This document shows positions 16,815-25,248 of a stretch of 64,000 bases of DNA, in pieces. The notes under the pieces were generated by a model. That model saw only the letters and a list, made by a program, of their open reading frames with translations, ran no database searches and was not told the DNA's origin. This stretch comes from an uncultured Christensenellaceae bacterium (GTDB lineage Bacteria > Bacillota > Clostridia > Christensenellales > Borkfalkiaceae). The DNA lies in assembly GCA_910586985.1 (NCBI GenBank), contig CAJUKK010000007.1:82782-146781 (forward strand), written 5' to 3'. The translations under genes were made by a program, and so were the position numbers. Positions within the stretch are counted from its first letter, which is position 1, and each line of letters starts with the position of its first letter.

Positions 16815-18532
16815 GCAGCTTTATTTTAACCGACGAATGTTTTAAGGCAAGAAAAAGCATTTCCGCGCGCAAACCTTCCCCCCTTACCCGGCTTGCGTGT
16901 GCAAAGAACGATACCGCCGTTTTTCAACTCTTGATCGAGAACGGCGGCAATCGTTGCATCGTAAATCCCGGTCAATCCCCCGCGCTCACTTACGAAATCG
17001 GGCTGACGCGCTATCGAATAGAAATTATTTCTAATTTCCCTTCCAAAATCTATGCAGAGGAATACTTACCCGACGAGGGCAGCGTGCAAACTGCCGATAT
17101 TCTATATGAAACGCCCGTAACCTACGACGGCGACGGTTATGCTCCCTGTCTGGTGGAGCTGACCGTACCCGACTCCGCATCGGCGGGCAAGCATTTCGTG
17201 CAAATTAACGTGTACGAAGCGAAGGGCGTGCATGATGAAACAAAAGCATTCGACGCAAAACTCGAACTTTTTGTATATGATTACCGTATGCCCTCGCCGC
17301 AGGAATACAAGTGCCATCTCGATTTATGGCAGCATGACTCAAACGTTGCGCGCACTTATCAGTTAGAGCCTTGGAGCGATATGCACTTTGCACAACTTGA
17401 AAAGGTCGTTGCCGCACTTGCCGACTTAGGGCAAAAATCGGTAACGGTGCTTGCCGCCGACTGCCCGTGGCGCGGTTGGGGGTGCTATCTTTTGAAAGAC
17501 CACCCCGCAACGCTCTTCGAGTATTCGCCCGTTACTATTACGAAAACGGTTGCGGGCGCATACCTTTACGACTTCGAGAACCTACGCCGTTTAATCGAGC
17601 TGTATTTTTCCTACGGAATACAAGGCGATATCACTGTGTACGGACTTATGGGCATCTGGACGAATATGCCCCTCTTCCCCTCCGTAAAGGTCGACGGACA
17701 CCCCGAACAGGTACTCGTACGTTACCTCGACGAGAGCGACGGGTGCTATAAGTACATGACTTCGACGGAAGAGATCATCGACTATATCCGTGCACTGTTC
17801 TCTTTCTTCCGCACGATGGGCGTATTTGAAAAGGTGCGCATCGGCGCGGACGAACCCGCCGATACCAAGGCATGGCGCGCTAACTTTGACTTATTGCGCT
17901 CGATCGCACCCGACGTTCAATTCAAAATGGCGCTCGATAAAGACGCCGCCATCGAAGAATTTGCGCCCGAAATTTCGGATATCGCCGCATCCTTCCCGTG
18001 CAGCTGTAAGAGCAACACAGCACTTCGAAAACTGCGCGAAAAGGATCAAAACAAACGCCTGCTTTGGTATATCTGCAACATTCCCGACAAACCCAACAGC
18101 GTACTGCACAGCGAATTATGCGAAACGCGTGCGCTTGCAAGCATCGGCTATCTGTTCGGCTTCGACGGTTTTTTGCGCTGGGCGTTTACCTGCTGGACGG
18201 AAAACCCCCTTTCGGATATCCGTTTTAACAATACAGCTCTGCCTGCAGGCGACGTCAATTTCATCTACCCCGCAAAGGACGGTTCATTACTTCTTTCCGT
18301 GCGCTATATCGCGCTGAAAAAAGCCATTCAGGATTACGAACTTTTATTACGACTACACGAGGCGGGAAAGAGCGAAACTGCCGTGAAAGCCGTGAAAACC
18401 GTGCTTAAAAATACAAATCCCGAAAGCTATATGAAAACGGACTTTCTTGCAAACGACGGGATTTTCTCTTACGACTATTCCGACTACGAGTCGTTCCGCA
18501 AAATCATATTTTCGGCATTGGAGGAAGTCTAA
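16811..18532 (+). CDS. DUF4091 (GH123-related) putative glycoside hydrolase
   Basis: A 573-residue protein with the DUF4091 layout: an N-terminal beta-sandwich, a central barrel region with LDLWQHDSN and the acidic RIGADEPAD segment (about residues 340-350), then WAFTCWTENPL and the C-terminal family signature GDVNFIYPAKDG...SVRYIALKKAIQDYELL (key residues quoted in part). DUF4091 proteins are related to GH123 beta-N-acetylgalactosaminidases and are mostly uncharacterised. It is coupled to GH39 by an ATGA overlap and directly followed by an esterase, so it likely trims the same glycan. The exact activity is unknown. Confidence 0.82.
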   Translation: MSSFILTDECFKARKSISARKPSPLTRLACAKNDTAVFQLLIENGGNRCIVNPGQSPALTYEIGLTRYRIEIISNFPSKIYAEEYLPDEGSVQTADILYETPVTYDGDGYAPCLVELTVPDSASAGKHFVQINVYEAKGVHDETKAFDAKLELFVYDYRMPSPQEYKCHLDLWQHDSNVARTYQLEPWSDMHFAQLEKVVAALADLGQKSVTVLAADCPWRGWGCYLLKDHPATLFEYSPVTITKTVAGAYLYDFENLRRLIELYFSYGIQGDITVYGLMGIWTNMPLFPSVKVDGHPEQVLVRYLDESDGCYKYMTSTEEIIDYIRALFSFFRTMGVFEKVRIGADEPADTKAWRANFDLLRSIAPDVQFKMALDKDAAIEEFAPEISDIAASFPCSCKSNTALRKLREKDQNKRLLWYICNIPDKPNSVLHSELCETRALASIGYLFGFDGFLRWAFTCWTENPLSDIRFNNTALPAGDVNFIYPAKDGSLLLSVRYIALKKAIQDYELLLRLHEAGKSETAVKAVKTVLKNTNPESYMKTDFLANDGIFSYDYSDYESFRKIIFSALEEV

Positions 18533-19531
18533 ATGGAACCTTGGTTAATTGCCCTCATCGTACTTGTAAGCGTGTCTGCATTCATAGCGCTCGTGTTCTT
18601 TCTGTGGCTGTTCGTTCTGCCCCGCGTCATTGTGCATAAAATGCGCGCAATGCCCAACCCCGATGGCGAAATGACCTATCCCGAAAACTTTGAAGAATTA
18701 AAAGAAAAAGTGACGGTGCAAAAGAATCTTGTCTATCCGTCGATATATCCTGCGAACAAATACAACTTGTATCTTCCGAAAAACTGTAATAAAAAAGTAC
18801 CCCTTATCATTTGGGTACACGGCGGCGGATTTATTGGCGGCACCAAAGACGGCGGTGATAACGTGATGATCGCGCTCTCTGCCGCAGACTACGCCGTTGC
18901 AAGTATTGATTATGCTGTCGCTCCTGAACATAAATATCCTACGGCAATTCGGCAAGTAAGCGAATTTACGGCTCATCTGCAAGCAATTTACGAAAAAAAT
19001 CCGTCGATCGATTGCAATAAAGTCATCTTCGGGGGAAATTCCGCAGGTGCACAAATAGCAGCTCAGTTCGTTGCGACGCAATCGAACATAGCACTCGCCC
19101 GCGAAATGAAAATAACGCAAACGATCAAGCCGTCCGCGCTTATCCTTGTATGCGGTCCGTTTAGCTTTTCAGCGATCCGTATGTTCGCCGCCAAAACAAA
19201 TAAATCATTTGCCATGCTCGTAAATATTTGGGGACGTATGTATTTCGGCGGAATCCGTTGGCATAAAGGAAAAAAAGAAAAACAAGCAAACGTGATTTTA
19301 CAAGCAAACGCCTATTTCCCTCCCACGTTTTTAACCGACGGCAATAAAGGCAGTTTCGAGGCGCAGAACAAAAAGCTCGCCGAGAAGTTGAAAAGTTGCG
19401 GCGTATCGGTTGAAGAATTATATTTTGATGAAAGCTACGGCGAAGTTCCCCACGAATATCTCTTCCATCTACATGAAGAAACTTCTCAAATTGCATACAA
19501 ACGCATTTGTGAATTTTTAGAAAAGATATAA
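18533..19531 (+). CDS. Membrane-anchored alpha/beta hydrolase (HSL-type esterase)
   Basis: A 332-residue esterase with one N-terminal membrane span (about 5-27) and the hormone-sensitive-lipase-type motifs HGGGFIGG (oxyanion hole, about 97-104) and GGNSAGA (nucleophile Ser, about 168), an Asp in FLTDGNKG and a catalytic His in VPHEYLF. Orientation of the catalytic domain cannot be read with certainty. The ATG follows the previous TAA directly (TAAATG) and GGAGGAAG provides the ribosome binding site, so it is the third gene of the GH39-DUF4091 operon, probably removing ester decorations from the glycan. Confidence 0.85.
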   Translation: MEPWLIALIVLVSVSAFIALVFFLWLFVLPRVIVHKMRAMPNPDGEMTYPENFEELKEKVTVQKNLVYPSIYPANKYNLYLPKNCNKKVPLIIWVHGGGFIGGTKDGGDNVMIALSAADYAVASIDYAVAPEHKYPTAIRQVSEFTAHLQAIYEKNPSIDCNKVIFGGNSAGAQIAAQFVATQSNIALAREMKITQTIKPSALILVCGPFSFSAIRMFAAKTNKSFAMLVNIWGRMYFGGIRWHKGKKEKQANVILQANAYFPPTFLTDGNKGSFEAQNKKLAEKLKSCGVSVEELYFDESYGEVPHEYLFHLHEETSQIAYKRICEFLEKI

Positions 19532-19554
19532 TATATTACTTCCCCCCTCCCCCT

Positions 19555-19584
19555 ATAACCGATTTCCTCTTGGAAATCGGTTAT
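19555..19584. terminator. Shared bidirectional terminator
   Basis: A perfect 13-bp stem (ATAACCGATTTCC / GGAAATCGGTTAT, loop TCTT) between two convergent genes: the esterase on plus and the DNA ligase on minus. It overlaps the ligase stop codon and would stop transcription from both sides. Confidence 0.75.
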
Positions 19585-20495
19585 TTGTCCTCTCTCATCC
19601 CTTTCCAAACGGGTTGACGCATACCTCCGCTTACCGTTTCGTGCATATAGTGCGCCGTGCCCATAAGCTCGGGCTTCAACCAAACCGCATTTTTGTATTT
19701 TTCAAACCACGGTCGTTTGACCGTGTTCTTTTTTGCGAATTTTAAGATAACCGCCCGTTCCTCCTTACTTACCCCGAGATAGACTTTCCCGCGGCATCTG
19801 AGTTCGCCCTTGTCGTTGTAATAGCCCAAAATCAAATCTTTCGGCATACCGTCCTCGTCGGGTTGAAAGCCGCAGATAAGCAGATCCTCATCCTGCATGA
19901 CCTTGATCTTTATCCAATCGCTTGTACGCTTGCCGATATGATAAAGCCCGTCCTTTCTCTTGGCGACAATGCCTTCTAAGTCTTGCTCTTTGGCAAGCTC
20001 GAAAAATGCAATGCCCTTTTCTTCGATATAGCGCGAAATGCTCAACCCGTTTCCTTCGCTTACTTTTTCGGATAGTATTGCCTTTCGTTCCATTAACGGC
20101 TTGTCCGTCAAGTCTTTGCCGTCGTAATAAAGGATATCATAAGCCGCAAACTGCACGGGGTTCTTTCTTGCCGCCAACTGTATTCTGAATTTATCGCCCA
20201 TGAGCGAACGCTTTTGTAGCGCATAAAAATCGGGCTTGCCGTCCGTTAAAACAACAAGCTCGCCGTCGAGCACGGTATTCTTTTTCACGCACTTGCACAT
20301 ATCGGATAGCTCGGGATAGATTTCCGTCACGTCCTTAAAGCGTTTGTTCTGCAACACCACTTCTTTGCCGAGATATGCGATACAGCGGATACCGTCGAGC
20401 TTCAATTCGTAGATATATTCCTTATCGTCGAACGGCTCTTTGACTTCATGCAAGAGCATGGGCGAGATATTCTTATCGTGAAATAAATCGCTCAT
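19581..20495 (-). CDS. ATP-dependent DNA ligase of an NHEJ pair
   Basis: A 304-residue stand-alone ligase with a nucleotidyltransferase domain (about 10-200) and an OB-fold (about 205-304). The adenylation motif is ELKLDGIRC with Lys32; motif III (LDGELVV), motif IV (EGIVAKR) and the motif V lysines (WIKIKV) are visible. It matches the ligase domain of LigD but lacks the polymerase/primase and phosphoesterase domains. It overlaps the Ku gene by four bases, so the two are coupled and together would repair double-strand breaks by non-homologous end joining. Confidence 0.9.
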   Translation of the reverse strand: MSDLFHDKNISPMLLHEVKEPFDDKEYIYELKLDGIRCIAYLGKEVVLQNKRFKDVTEIYPELSDMCKCVKKNTVLDGELVVLTDGKPDFYALQKRSLMGDKFRIQLAARKNPVQFAAYDILYYDGKDLTDKPLMERKAILSEKVSEGNGLSISRYIEEKGIAFFELAKEQDLEGIVAKRKDGLYHIGKRTSDWIKIKVMQDEDLLICGFQPDEDGMPKDLILGYYNDKGELRCRGKVYLGVSKEERAVILKFAKKNTVKRPWFEKYKNAVWLKPELMGTAHYMHETVSGGMRQPVWKGMREDK

Positions 20496-21310
20496 GCCTG
20501 CTTCTTCTTTTTCGCGGGCGTGCGCTTGGCGGGCGCAGTTTTTACTTTGGGTTGCTTTGTCAGTTCAAGCGATTTTGTGAGTGCTTCCATAAGGTTGGAA
20601 ACCGTGCCCATATACTTTTCCTTCGGTGAAGCGATTTCCTTGCCCGCGATCTTCTTCTCGATCGCCTGTTGCACCTTCTCGCGGTATTCGTCCTTATATT
20701 TCTCCGGCTCGAACTTGCCCGTCATGCTCTCGATAATCGTCTGCGCCATTTTCAGCTCGGCAGCGTTTCCCTTTTCGGTGATTTCCTTTGCGGGGTTCTT
20801 CACCACCTCGTCCGCGAAAAACAGCGTATTCAAAAGCATTTGTCCGTCCTTCGCCCGTATCATCACGAGCGTTTCCTTTGTGCCTAATACCGTTTTGGCA
20901 ATCGCCGCCTTGCCCGATTGTTCCATAGCCGTAAGCAACACCACATACGCCTTTTCCGCGCCCGTGGGAACGACGTAATACGGCTTATCGTAATAAATCG
21001 GATCAACCTCGGAAATTTCGACGAATTGCTCGATCGTGATATTCTTATCCTTCTTCGATTTGAGTTTCTCGAAATCCTTCTCCTCGAAGATGACGTACTT
21101 GCCGTCCTCGTACTGAAAACCCTTTACGATATCCTCCTGCTTGACCTCTCTGCCGGCGCACTCCTCGCACGTCTTTTTATACCGCACGCGCGACTTCGTT
21201 TTCTTATCTATCATATTGAACCCGATATCGTTCTGTTTGATGCTGCTTTGAAGCGTTACGGGGATATACACCAACCCGAAGCTGATACTTCCTTTATATG
21301 AATATGCCAT
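20492..21310 (-). CDS. ku: Ku protein, non-homologous end joining
   Basis: A 272-residue bacterial Ku starting MAYSYKGSISFGLVYIPV, the standard family N-terminus; I therefore chose the ATG at 21310 over one 42 bases upstream. The Ku core covers about residues 1-235 and the tail is a lysine/proline-rich segment (TAPAKRTPAKKKKQA) typical of Ku C-termini that bind DNA. Homodimers bind broken ends and recruit the ligase encoded next. No Shine-Dalgarno is visible upstream and a terminator of the preceding gene lies only 23 bases away, so the transcript probably starts at or near the ATG. Confidence 0.92.
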   Translation of the reverse strand: MAYSYKGSISFGLVYIPVTLQSSIKQNDIGFNMIDKKTKSRVRYKKTCEECAGREVKQEDIVKGFQYEDGKYVIFEEKDFEKLKSKKDKNITIEQFVEISEVDPIYYDKPYYVVPTGAEKAYVVLLTAMEQSGKAAIAKTVLGTKETLVMIRAKDGQMLLNTLFFADEVVKNPAKEITEKGNAAELKMAQTIIESMTGKFEPEKYKDEYREKVQQAIEKKIAGKEIASPKEKYMGTVSNLMEALTKSLELTKQPKVKTAPAKRTPAKKKKQA

Positions 21311-21315
21311 AACGA

Positions 21316-21322
21316 TAGTATG
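21316..21322 (-). promoter_or_regulatory. ku: Possible -10 element of the ku-ligase operon
   Basis: On the minus strand CATACTA/TACTAT lies five bases before the Ku ATG. The upstream lipoprotein gene is closed by a hairpin at 21333-21361, so a promoter must lie in the roughly 20 bases between. CATACTA equals the -10 consensus of forespore SigG promoters, and Bacillus subtilis ku-ligD is SigG-dependent, but no matching -35 (GNATR) is visible at the right distance. A SigA-type weak promoter is equally possible. Confidence 0.35.
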
Positions 21323-21332
21323 GGCATAAGAC

Positions 21333-21361
21333 AAAAAATAAACGGCTATCAAATAGCCGTT
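21333..21361 (-). terminator. Terminator of the small lipoprotein gene
   Basis: On the minus strand AACGGCTAT / ATAGCCGTT (9-bp perfect stem, loop TTG) is followed by TATTTTTT. It overlaps the stop codon of the lipoprotein gene and separates it from ku. Confidence 0.8.
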
Positions 21362-21921
21362 TCCAAAAGATTACTTTTTATTTGTGCACTGATTGAATTA
21401 TTCACCGCAGTCCAATCGGGAATAGATGCATCATCTTTTTCTCCGACAATATTTATCTTCAAATAAATACTATCAACGGTCACTGTTTCAAATTCCGCAT
21501 TGTGATAGATCCATATTTTCGTATCGCATAATTCCAAGCGATCATTTATCTTCAAGCTATCAATGTCTTCAATCATAACACGATATTTCAAAAACGAAAT
21601 ATAATAATCGTCGCACTTTTCGTTTAACCTATCCTGCGTTTCGGGTTTTAACGTTACTTTTCCGATATCGCCTGGCGGCATATAAGTGGCTACTCCGCCC
21701 AATTCCGTTCCCGTGATTTCCTTATTCGTTACGGTGGGGAAATAGACGATAATCGGTTGGTCTATTTCGGATATGTTGTATTCCTCAACACTACAATATT
21801 TTTGAACATCCGATTTTTCAAATCTTACACTTTCACCGTTCTCATTCGATTGAGAGGCACATCCGCTTAATAACGTGACGGTACCGCCGAGAAGAACCAT
21901 AAAAACTTGTTTTATTTTCAT
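21349..21921 (-). CDS. Small lipoprotein of unknown function
   Basis: A 190-residue lipoprotein; the start at 21921 (MKIKQVFMVLL) is supported by AGGGGAGGA. The signal peptide ends at the lipobox LSGC (Cys about 21), followed by ASQSNENGES. The mature domain is mixed alpha/beta with no membrane segment; I see no known family. It is followed on its 3' side by its own terminator and preceded 63 bases upstream by the two-span membrane protein gene. Possibly a cell-envelope protein of an accessory region. Confidence 0.7.
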   Translation of the reverse strand: MKIKQVFMVLLGGTVTLLSGCASQSNENGESVRFEKSDVQKYCSVEEYNISEIDQPIIVYFPTVTNKEITGTELGGVATYMPPGDIGKVTLKPETQDRLNEKCDDYYISFLKYRVMIEDIDSLKINDRLELCDTKIWIYHNAEFETVTVDSIYLKINIVGEKDDASIPDWTAVNNSISAQIKSNLLETAI

Positions 21922-21970
21922 ATGCTTTCCTCCCCTATGATTTATGCAAAACAGAATGATCATAGAATAG

Positions 21971-21998
21971 AAAAAAACGACGTTTATTCGCCGTTTTT
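21971..21998 (-). terminator. Terminator of the two-span membrane protein gene
   Basis: On the minus strand AAACGGCG / CGTCGTTT (one G-U) with loop AATAAA is followed by seven Ts. It overlaps the stop codon of the gene upstream. Confidence 0.65.
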
Positions 21999-22457
21999 GA
22001 TATTATCGCGCTTTTGTTTATAATAAATTATGCAATATGTGATACCCGCGCCTGATAACAGGAACATAATCACCGAAGGCACGACATATTTCGCATACCC
22101 TGTAACACGGTACGAATTGACTTTAACCTCAAACTTAACATTAGAATAGTTGCCGTAATAAAATTTTTGTGCTTTGTAATATCCGACGTCGAACGTATCT
22201 TCAAACGTTCCTTGTTCTGTCATCAATCTGACTGTGATGTTTCCTTCTTTGAACGAAAATCCCTCTTTTGTGTGAATTTCACAATTAAAATTGATCCTGC
22301 CGATGGAGATATCATTTCTTGAAGTATGAGATACTCTCGTGATTTTGTTTCCGAACGTCGGACTTAATACCCCGAATGCGACAATGAATAAAATAACGCT
22401 GATTACGGCTATTATCTTAACGACTAATTTCTTTTCTATTTTAACTAAAATTTCCAT
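21984..22457 (-). CDS. Membrane protein with two spans and an extracellular domain
   Basis: A 157-residue protein with a hydrophobic span at about 11-30 and a second at about 128-148 (VPSVIMFLLSGAGITYCIIYY), enclosing an approximately 95-residue extracytoplasmic beta-rich domain. The tail (KQKRDNIKNGE) is cytoplasmic. No family is recognised. It stands alone between two short genes in an accessory region and has its own terminator. Confidence 0.6.
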   Translation of the reverse strand: MEILVKIEKKLVVKIIAVISVILFIVAFGVLSPTFGNKITRVSHTSRNDISIGRINFNCEIHTKEGFSFKEGNITVRLMTEQGTFEDTFDVGYYKAQKFYYGNYSNVKFEVKVNSYRVTGYAKYVVPSVIMFLLSGAGITYCIIYYKQKRDNIKNGE

Positions 22458-22495
22458 GTCCCATTATATGCGCATGAAAACTTTTCTGCCGATAC

Positions 22496-22648
22496 TTATT
22501 TAGTCCGATTCGTATTTTCTTTGTCTGTATCCAAATCCACTTGCACTTGTTCGCCACAGCAGGAACATATAAACAAGCCTTCCGTTTCTTCTAAATCAAG
22601 TCCTTTTTGTTCCGCCCCGCAATTCGGGCAATTCACATTATAGACCAT
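22496..22648 (-). CDS. Small zinc-ribbon protein
   Basis: A 50-residue protein from the ATG at 22648, which has a GAGGAG ribosome binding site; a longer in-frame start lacks one. Two zinc knuckles, CPNCG (residues 7-11) and CSCCG (about 29-33), form a rubredoxin-like zinc ribbon, followed by an acidic tail. Function unknown; such mini-ribbons are common as single-domain proteins in Clostridia. Confidence 0.6.
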   Translation of the reverse strand: MVYNVNCPNCGAEQKGLDLEETEGLFICSCCGEQVQVDLDTDKENTNRTK

Positions 22649-22728
22649 ATTTCTATACTCCTCGAAAAATATTATACTTTTGGAAACTCTTTTCGTCAAT
22701 CAACTTTAATTAGAAATTACTTATTCTA

Positions 22729-22875
22729 CTATTTTTTATAAAATTCAACTATCTGCTGTTCCAACGCCGAAAGAAAACTTTCGGCGATTTCTTTTGGCAT
22801 TTTCGTAAAATCAGGCACGCCGTTAATAAACACGCGCAAATTTAATTCATTGTCCTCCACTTCAACTTCCTGCAT
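22729..22875 (-). CDS. Small hypothetical protein (48 residues)
   Basis: The ATG at 22875 (MQEVEVEDNEL) has an AGGAGA ribosome binding site. The product is acidic at the N-terminus, then VFINGVPDFTKMPKEIAESFLSALEQQI-type helix (partial). No family is recognised. The clean ribosome binding site and codon composition support a real gene. Confidence 0.5.
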   Translation of the reverse strand: MQEVEVEDNELNLRVFINGVPDFTKMPKEIAESFLSALEQQIVEFYKK

Positions 22876-23353
22876 GGTGTTTCTCCTTTTTTTCTTATCA
22901 TATCGCATACACAAAAAGAAAGTTAGAAGGTTTTTCCCGTGAGTTTCAAATATTTTTCCCTGTAAAAATCGTATTTCCCTTTCCCGAAATAAAACTTTAT
23001 CCAAAACAACTTTTCTTTCGCCCACTGGTTGTATCGGGGAAAGCCTGCGCCGTAAACAATAAAAATAGCGACTCCTTTACGGCAAGTCGCGTGCGAAAAT
23101 ATTGCAACACTTTCAATAACTTTCCTCAAATGCAATTTTTTCGCCGCTTCCTTGACGGCTTGTCTTTCCCCGATTATTTTTGTTGTGGCCGAAAGAAAAG
23201 TTTAATGAATAAGGAGTTTTATATGTTTTTGGTTTTTTATTAGGTTTGGTTGGGAAATCCGCTATATCGGTTGGAAAACCCGCGGGATTTAGTTTCTTAC
23301 ATTTTTATTTGTAAACATTTAGGATTAAAAATACAAATCATGAGGAGGATTTT
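22876..23353. other. Gene-poor region upstream of the recombinase genes
   Basis: This 478-base stretch has no convincing full gene. On the minus strand a frame open from about 23200 to 22923 encodes a plausible-looking peptide (ends YREKYLKLTGKTF) but lacks an ATG or ribosome binding site and looks like a gene remnant. On the plus strand a six-codon reading frame (MFLVFY, ATG at 23223) has a good AAGGAG site, and GC-rich complementary segments (AAATCCGC / GCGGGATTT, 23264-23301) follow. These could form a leader region of the recombinase operon. Confidence 0.35.
22923..23135 (-). pseudogene. Possible gene remnant
   Basis: An open frame of about 70-90 codons without a proper start: the only usable start codon is a TTG at 23135 with no ribosome binding site, and the frame runs upstream to a TAA near 23200. 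The peptide (VAIFSHATCRKGVAIFIVYG...) has normal amino-acid composition. It may be the 3' remainder of a gene disrupted when the recombinase module inserted. Low confidence; it may also be noise. Confidence 0.25.
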
Positions 23354-23734
23354 ATGAAACAAGCAATTATCTACTCTTGCCATCTGGAAGAGCGCGCAAA
23401 CGAACCAGACAACGAGCGGCAAATAGCGTTATGCAAAGAATACGCCGAACAAAACGGCATTGAAATCGTCGGCAGCTACATGGATCGTGTTGCCACAAAA
23501 AAAGAGCCGTTACTGATGAAACGGTTTTTATTACAAGAATGCAGAAAGCAGCACTGGAATTTGTTCTTAATCGCGTCTATAACTATTTTAGGACGTAACA
23601 TGAAAGAAACCATGAAATTCTTAACCGAACTGAGCAAATACGTCGATTATAAAATAATAGACCAACAGGACAACGAATTGATGTGCGAAATCAGTAAATT
23701 ACTTGAAATGATGTATAAGGAGAACCGTCTATGA
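23354..23734 (+). CDS. Catalytically dead resolvase-domain protein
   Basis: A 126-residue protein that aligns along its length with the N-terminal domain of the serine recombinase encoded next (MKQAIIYS... against MKMAVIYA...; GRNMKE against GRNSIE). The active-site residues are gone: the Y-x-R-x-S motif reads Y7-S-C-H-L11, so the catalytic serine is Leu and the first arginine Cys, and the DR of DRFGR reads TI. It cannot cleave DNA. It could dimerise with the active recombinase through the conserved fold and modulate it. The GAGGAGG ribosome binding site is strong and its end overlaps the recombinase ATG by four bases, so they are coupled. Confidence 0.8.
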   Translation: MKQAIIYSCHLEERANEPDNERQIALCKEYAEQNGIEIVGSYMDRVATKKEPLLMKRFLLQECRKQHWNLFLIASITILGRNMKETMKFLTELSKYVDYKIIDQQDNELMCEISKLLEMMYKENRL

Positions 23735-25248
23735 AAATGGCAGTAATCTACGCTCGCTATTCAAGCGAAAGGCAAAACGATCAATCCATCGAAGGGCAGC
23801 TTCGTATTTGCAATAAGTATGCACAAGACAATAATCTGATGATAGTCGATACCTATATAGATCGGGCGACAACCGGACTAAATGACCAGCGTCCCGCTTT
23901 TCAGCAAATGCTTTCTGATAGCGCAAAACCCGTTCCGTGGGAAATCGTTCTTGTCTATGCAATAGACCGATTTGGAAGAAATTCCATTGAAATCGCTGTA
24001 AACAAACAAAAATTAAAGAAAAACAAAAAGACGTTGATATCCGCAACTCAACGCACTTCAGAGAATATTGACGGTTCGAAAAATCTTGACGGTATCCTGC
24101 TCGAAAATATGTATATCGGACTCGCCGAATACTATTCGGCAGAGCTTTCCCAAAAGGTGCGGCGCGGCTTGAATGAAAACCGTCAAAAAGGATTATTCTG
24201 CGGCGGCGCGCTTGCCTTCGGTTACAGAGTTGTCAATAAAAAAGTTGTTGTCGAACCGAATGAATCTGAAATTATTTTATATATTTATCGACAATATGCA
24301 GAAGGAAAAATCGCCAAAGATATAATAGCCGATTTAACTGCCAAAGGTCTAACTCATAAAGGTAAACCCTTTGCAATGAATACTTTCTACGGTATTTTAC
24401 GAAAAGAACAATATATCGGCATCCACCATCACGACGGCGAAGTCTATACAAATATTTATCCCCCTATCGTTCCGAAACCGCTATTCGATAGAGTGCAAGA
24501 AATTCTTGCGAAAAACAAAATCGGCTCACGAAGTAATCTAACAGAATATTTATTGCGCGATAAAGCGATTTGCGGTTATTGCGGAAAAACTTTGCAAGGT
24601 GAAAGCGGTACGGCAAGAAATGGAACGGTGAAACATTACTATAAATGTATGGGACGAAAAAAATATCATACTTGCTTAAAGTCCGTCGTTCAAAAAGATA
24701 AACTTGAAAACCTTGTAATCTCCGAAACTTTACGAGCTTTTTCCCACAAAGGAATCATGGATGAGGTTGCAGAAGCCGTACTTGGTGCTCATGCAAAAAA
24801 GATTCAAGATCAATCTATAATGAGTATTTTAACGGCGGAGCGTGACACCATCAAAAAATCGCTCTCAAACATTATGAAAGCGATTGAACAGGGAATTTTT
24901 ACTGAAACAACAAAATCACGTATGGAAGAACTGGAAGAACAGCTCGCCGAAACGGAAAATAAAATTTTAATCGAACAGTATAAAATGGAATCACAGCTCA
25001 AAAGAGAACAGGTTATTGAATATATAACCCACTCCCTGCGGCAAAAACCAAAACTGTTAATTCATACTTTTGTTCAGAAAGTTATCTTATGGGACGATAA
25101 AATAGAGATTTACTTCAATTTCATGGAAAAAACATATCCCGATGAAGAAAATCATCGGGATTGTTTAGAACTATCCGGTTCGGATAGTTCCCGCATGGTG
25201 CGGTCGACAGGAATTGAACCTGCATGGAGTTACCCACAAGATCCTTAG
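23731..25248 (+). CDS. Large serine recombinase (integrase)
   Basis: A 505-residue large serine recombinase. The resolvase domain (1-150) has catalytic Ser11 in YARYS and the DRFGR motif at 79-83; the recombinase domain spans about 160-265; the zinc ribbon has C281-x2-C284 and C306/C315; a coiled coil (KIQDQ...ESQLKREQ, about 340-430) follows. It integrates or excises an element by double-strand cleavage with a 5'-phosphoserine intermediate. The last roughly 17 codons, including the stop, are read through the antisense strand of tRNA-Leu(AAG), so the coding end depends on the tRNA sequence. That suggests the element boundary lies at this junction. Confidence 0.93.
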   Translation: MKMAVIYARYSSERQNDQSIEGQLRICNKYAQDNNLMIVDTYIDRATTGLNDQRPAFQQMLSDSAKPVPWEIVLVYAIDRFGRNSIEIAVNKQKLKKNKKTLISATQRTSENIDGSKNLDGILLENMYIGLAEYYSAELSQKVRRGLNENRQKGLFCGGALAFGYRVVNKKVVVEPNESEIILYIYRQYAEGKIAKDIIADLTAKGLTHKGKPFAMNTFYGILRKEQYIGIHHHDGEVYTNIYPPIVPKPLFDRVQEILAKNKIGSRSNLTEYLLRDKAICGYCGKTLQGESGTARNGTVKHYYKCMGRKKYHTCLKSVVQKDKLENLVISETLRAFSHKGIMDEVAEAVLGAHAKKIQDQSIMSILTAERDTIKKSLSNIMKAIEQGIFTETTKSRMEELEEQLAETENKILIEQYKMESQLKREQVIEYITHSLRQKPKLLIHTFVQKVILWDDKIEIYFNFMEKTYPDEENHRDCLELSGSDSSRMVRSTGIEPAWSYPQDP

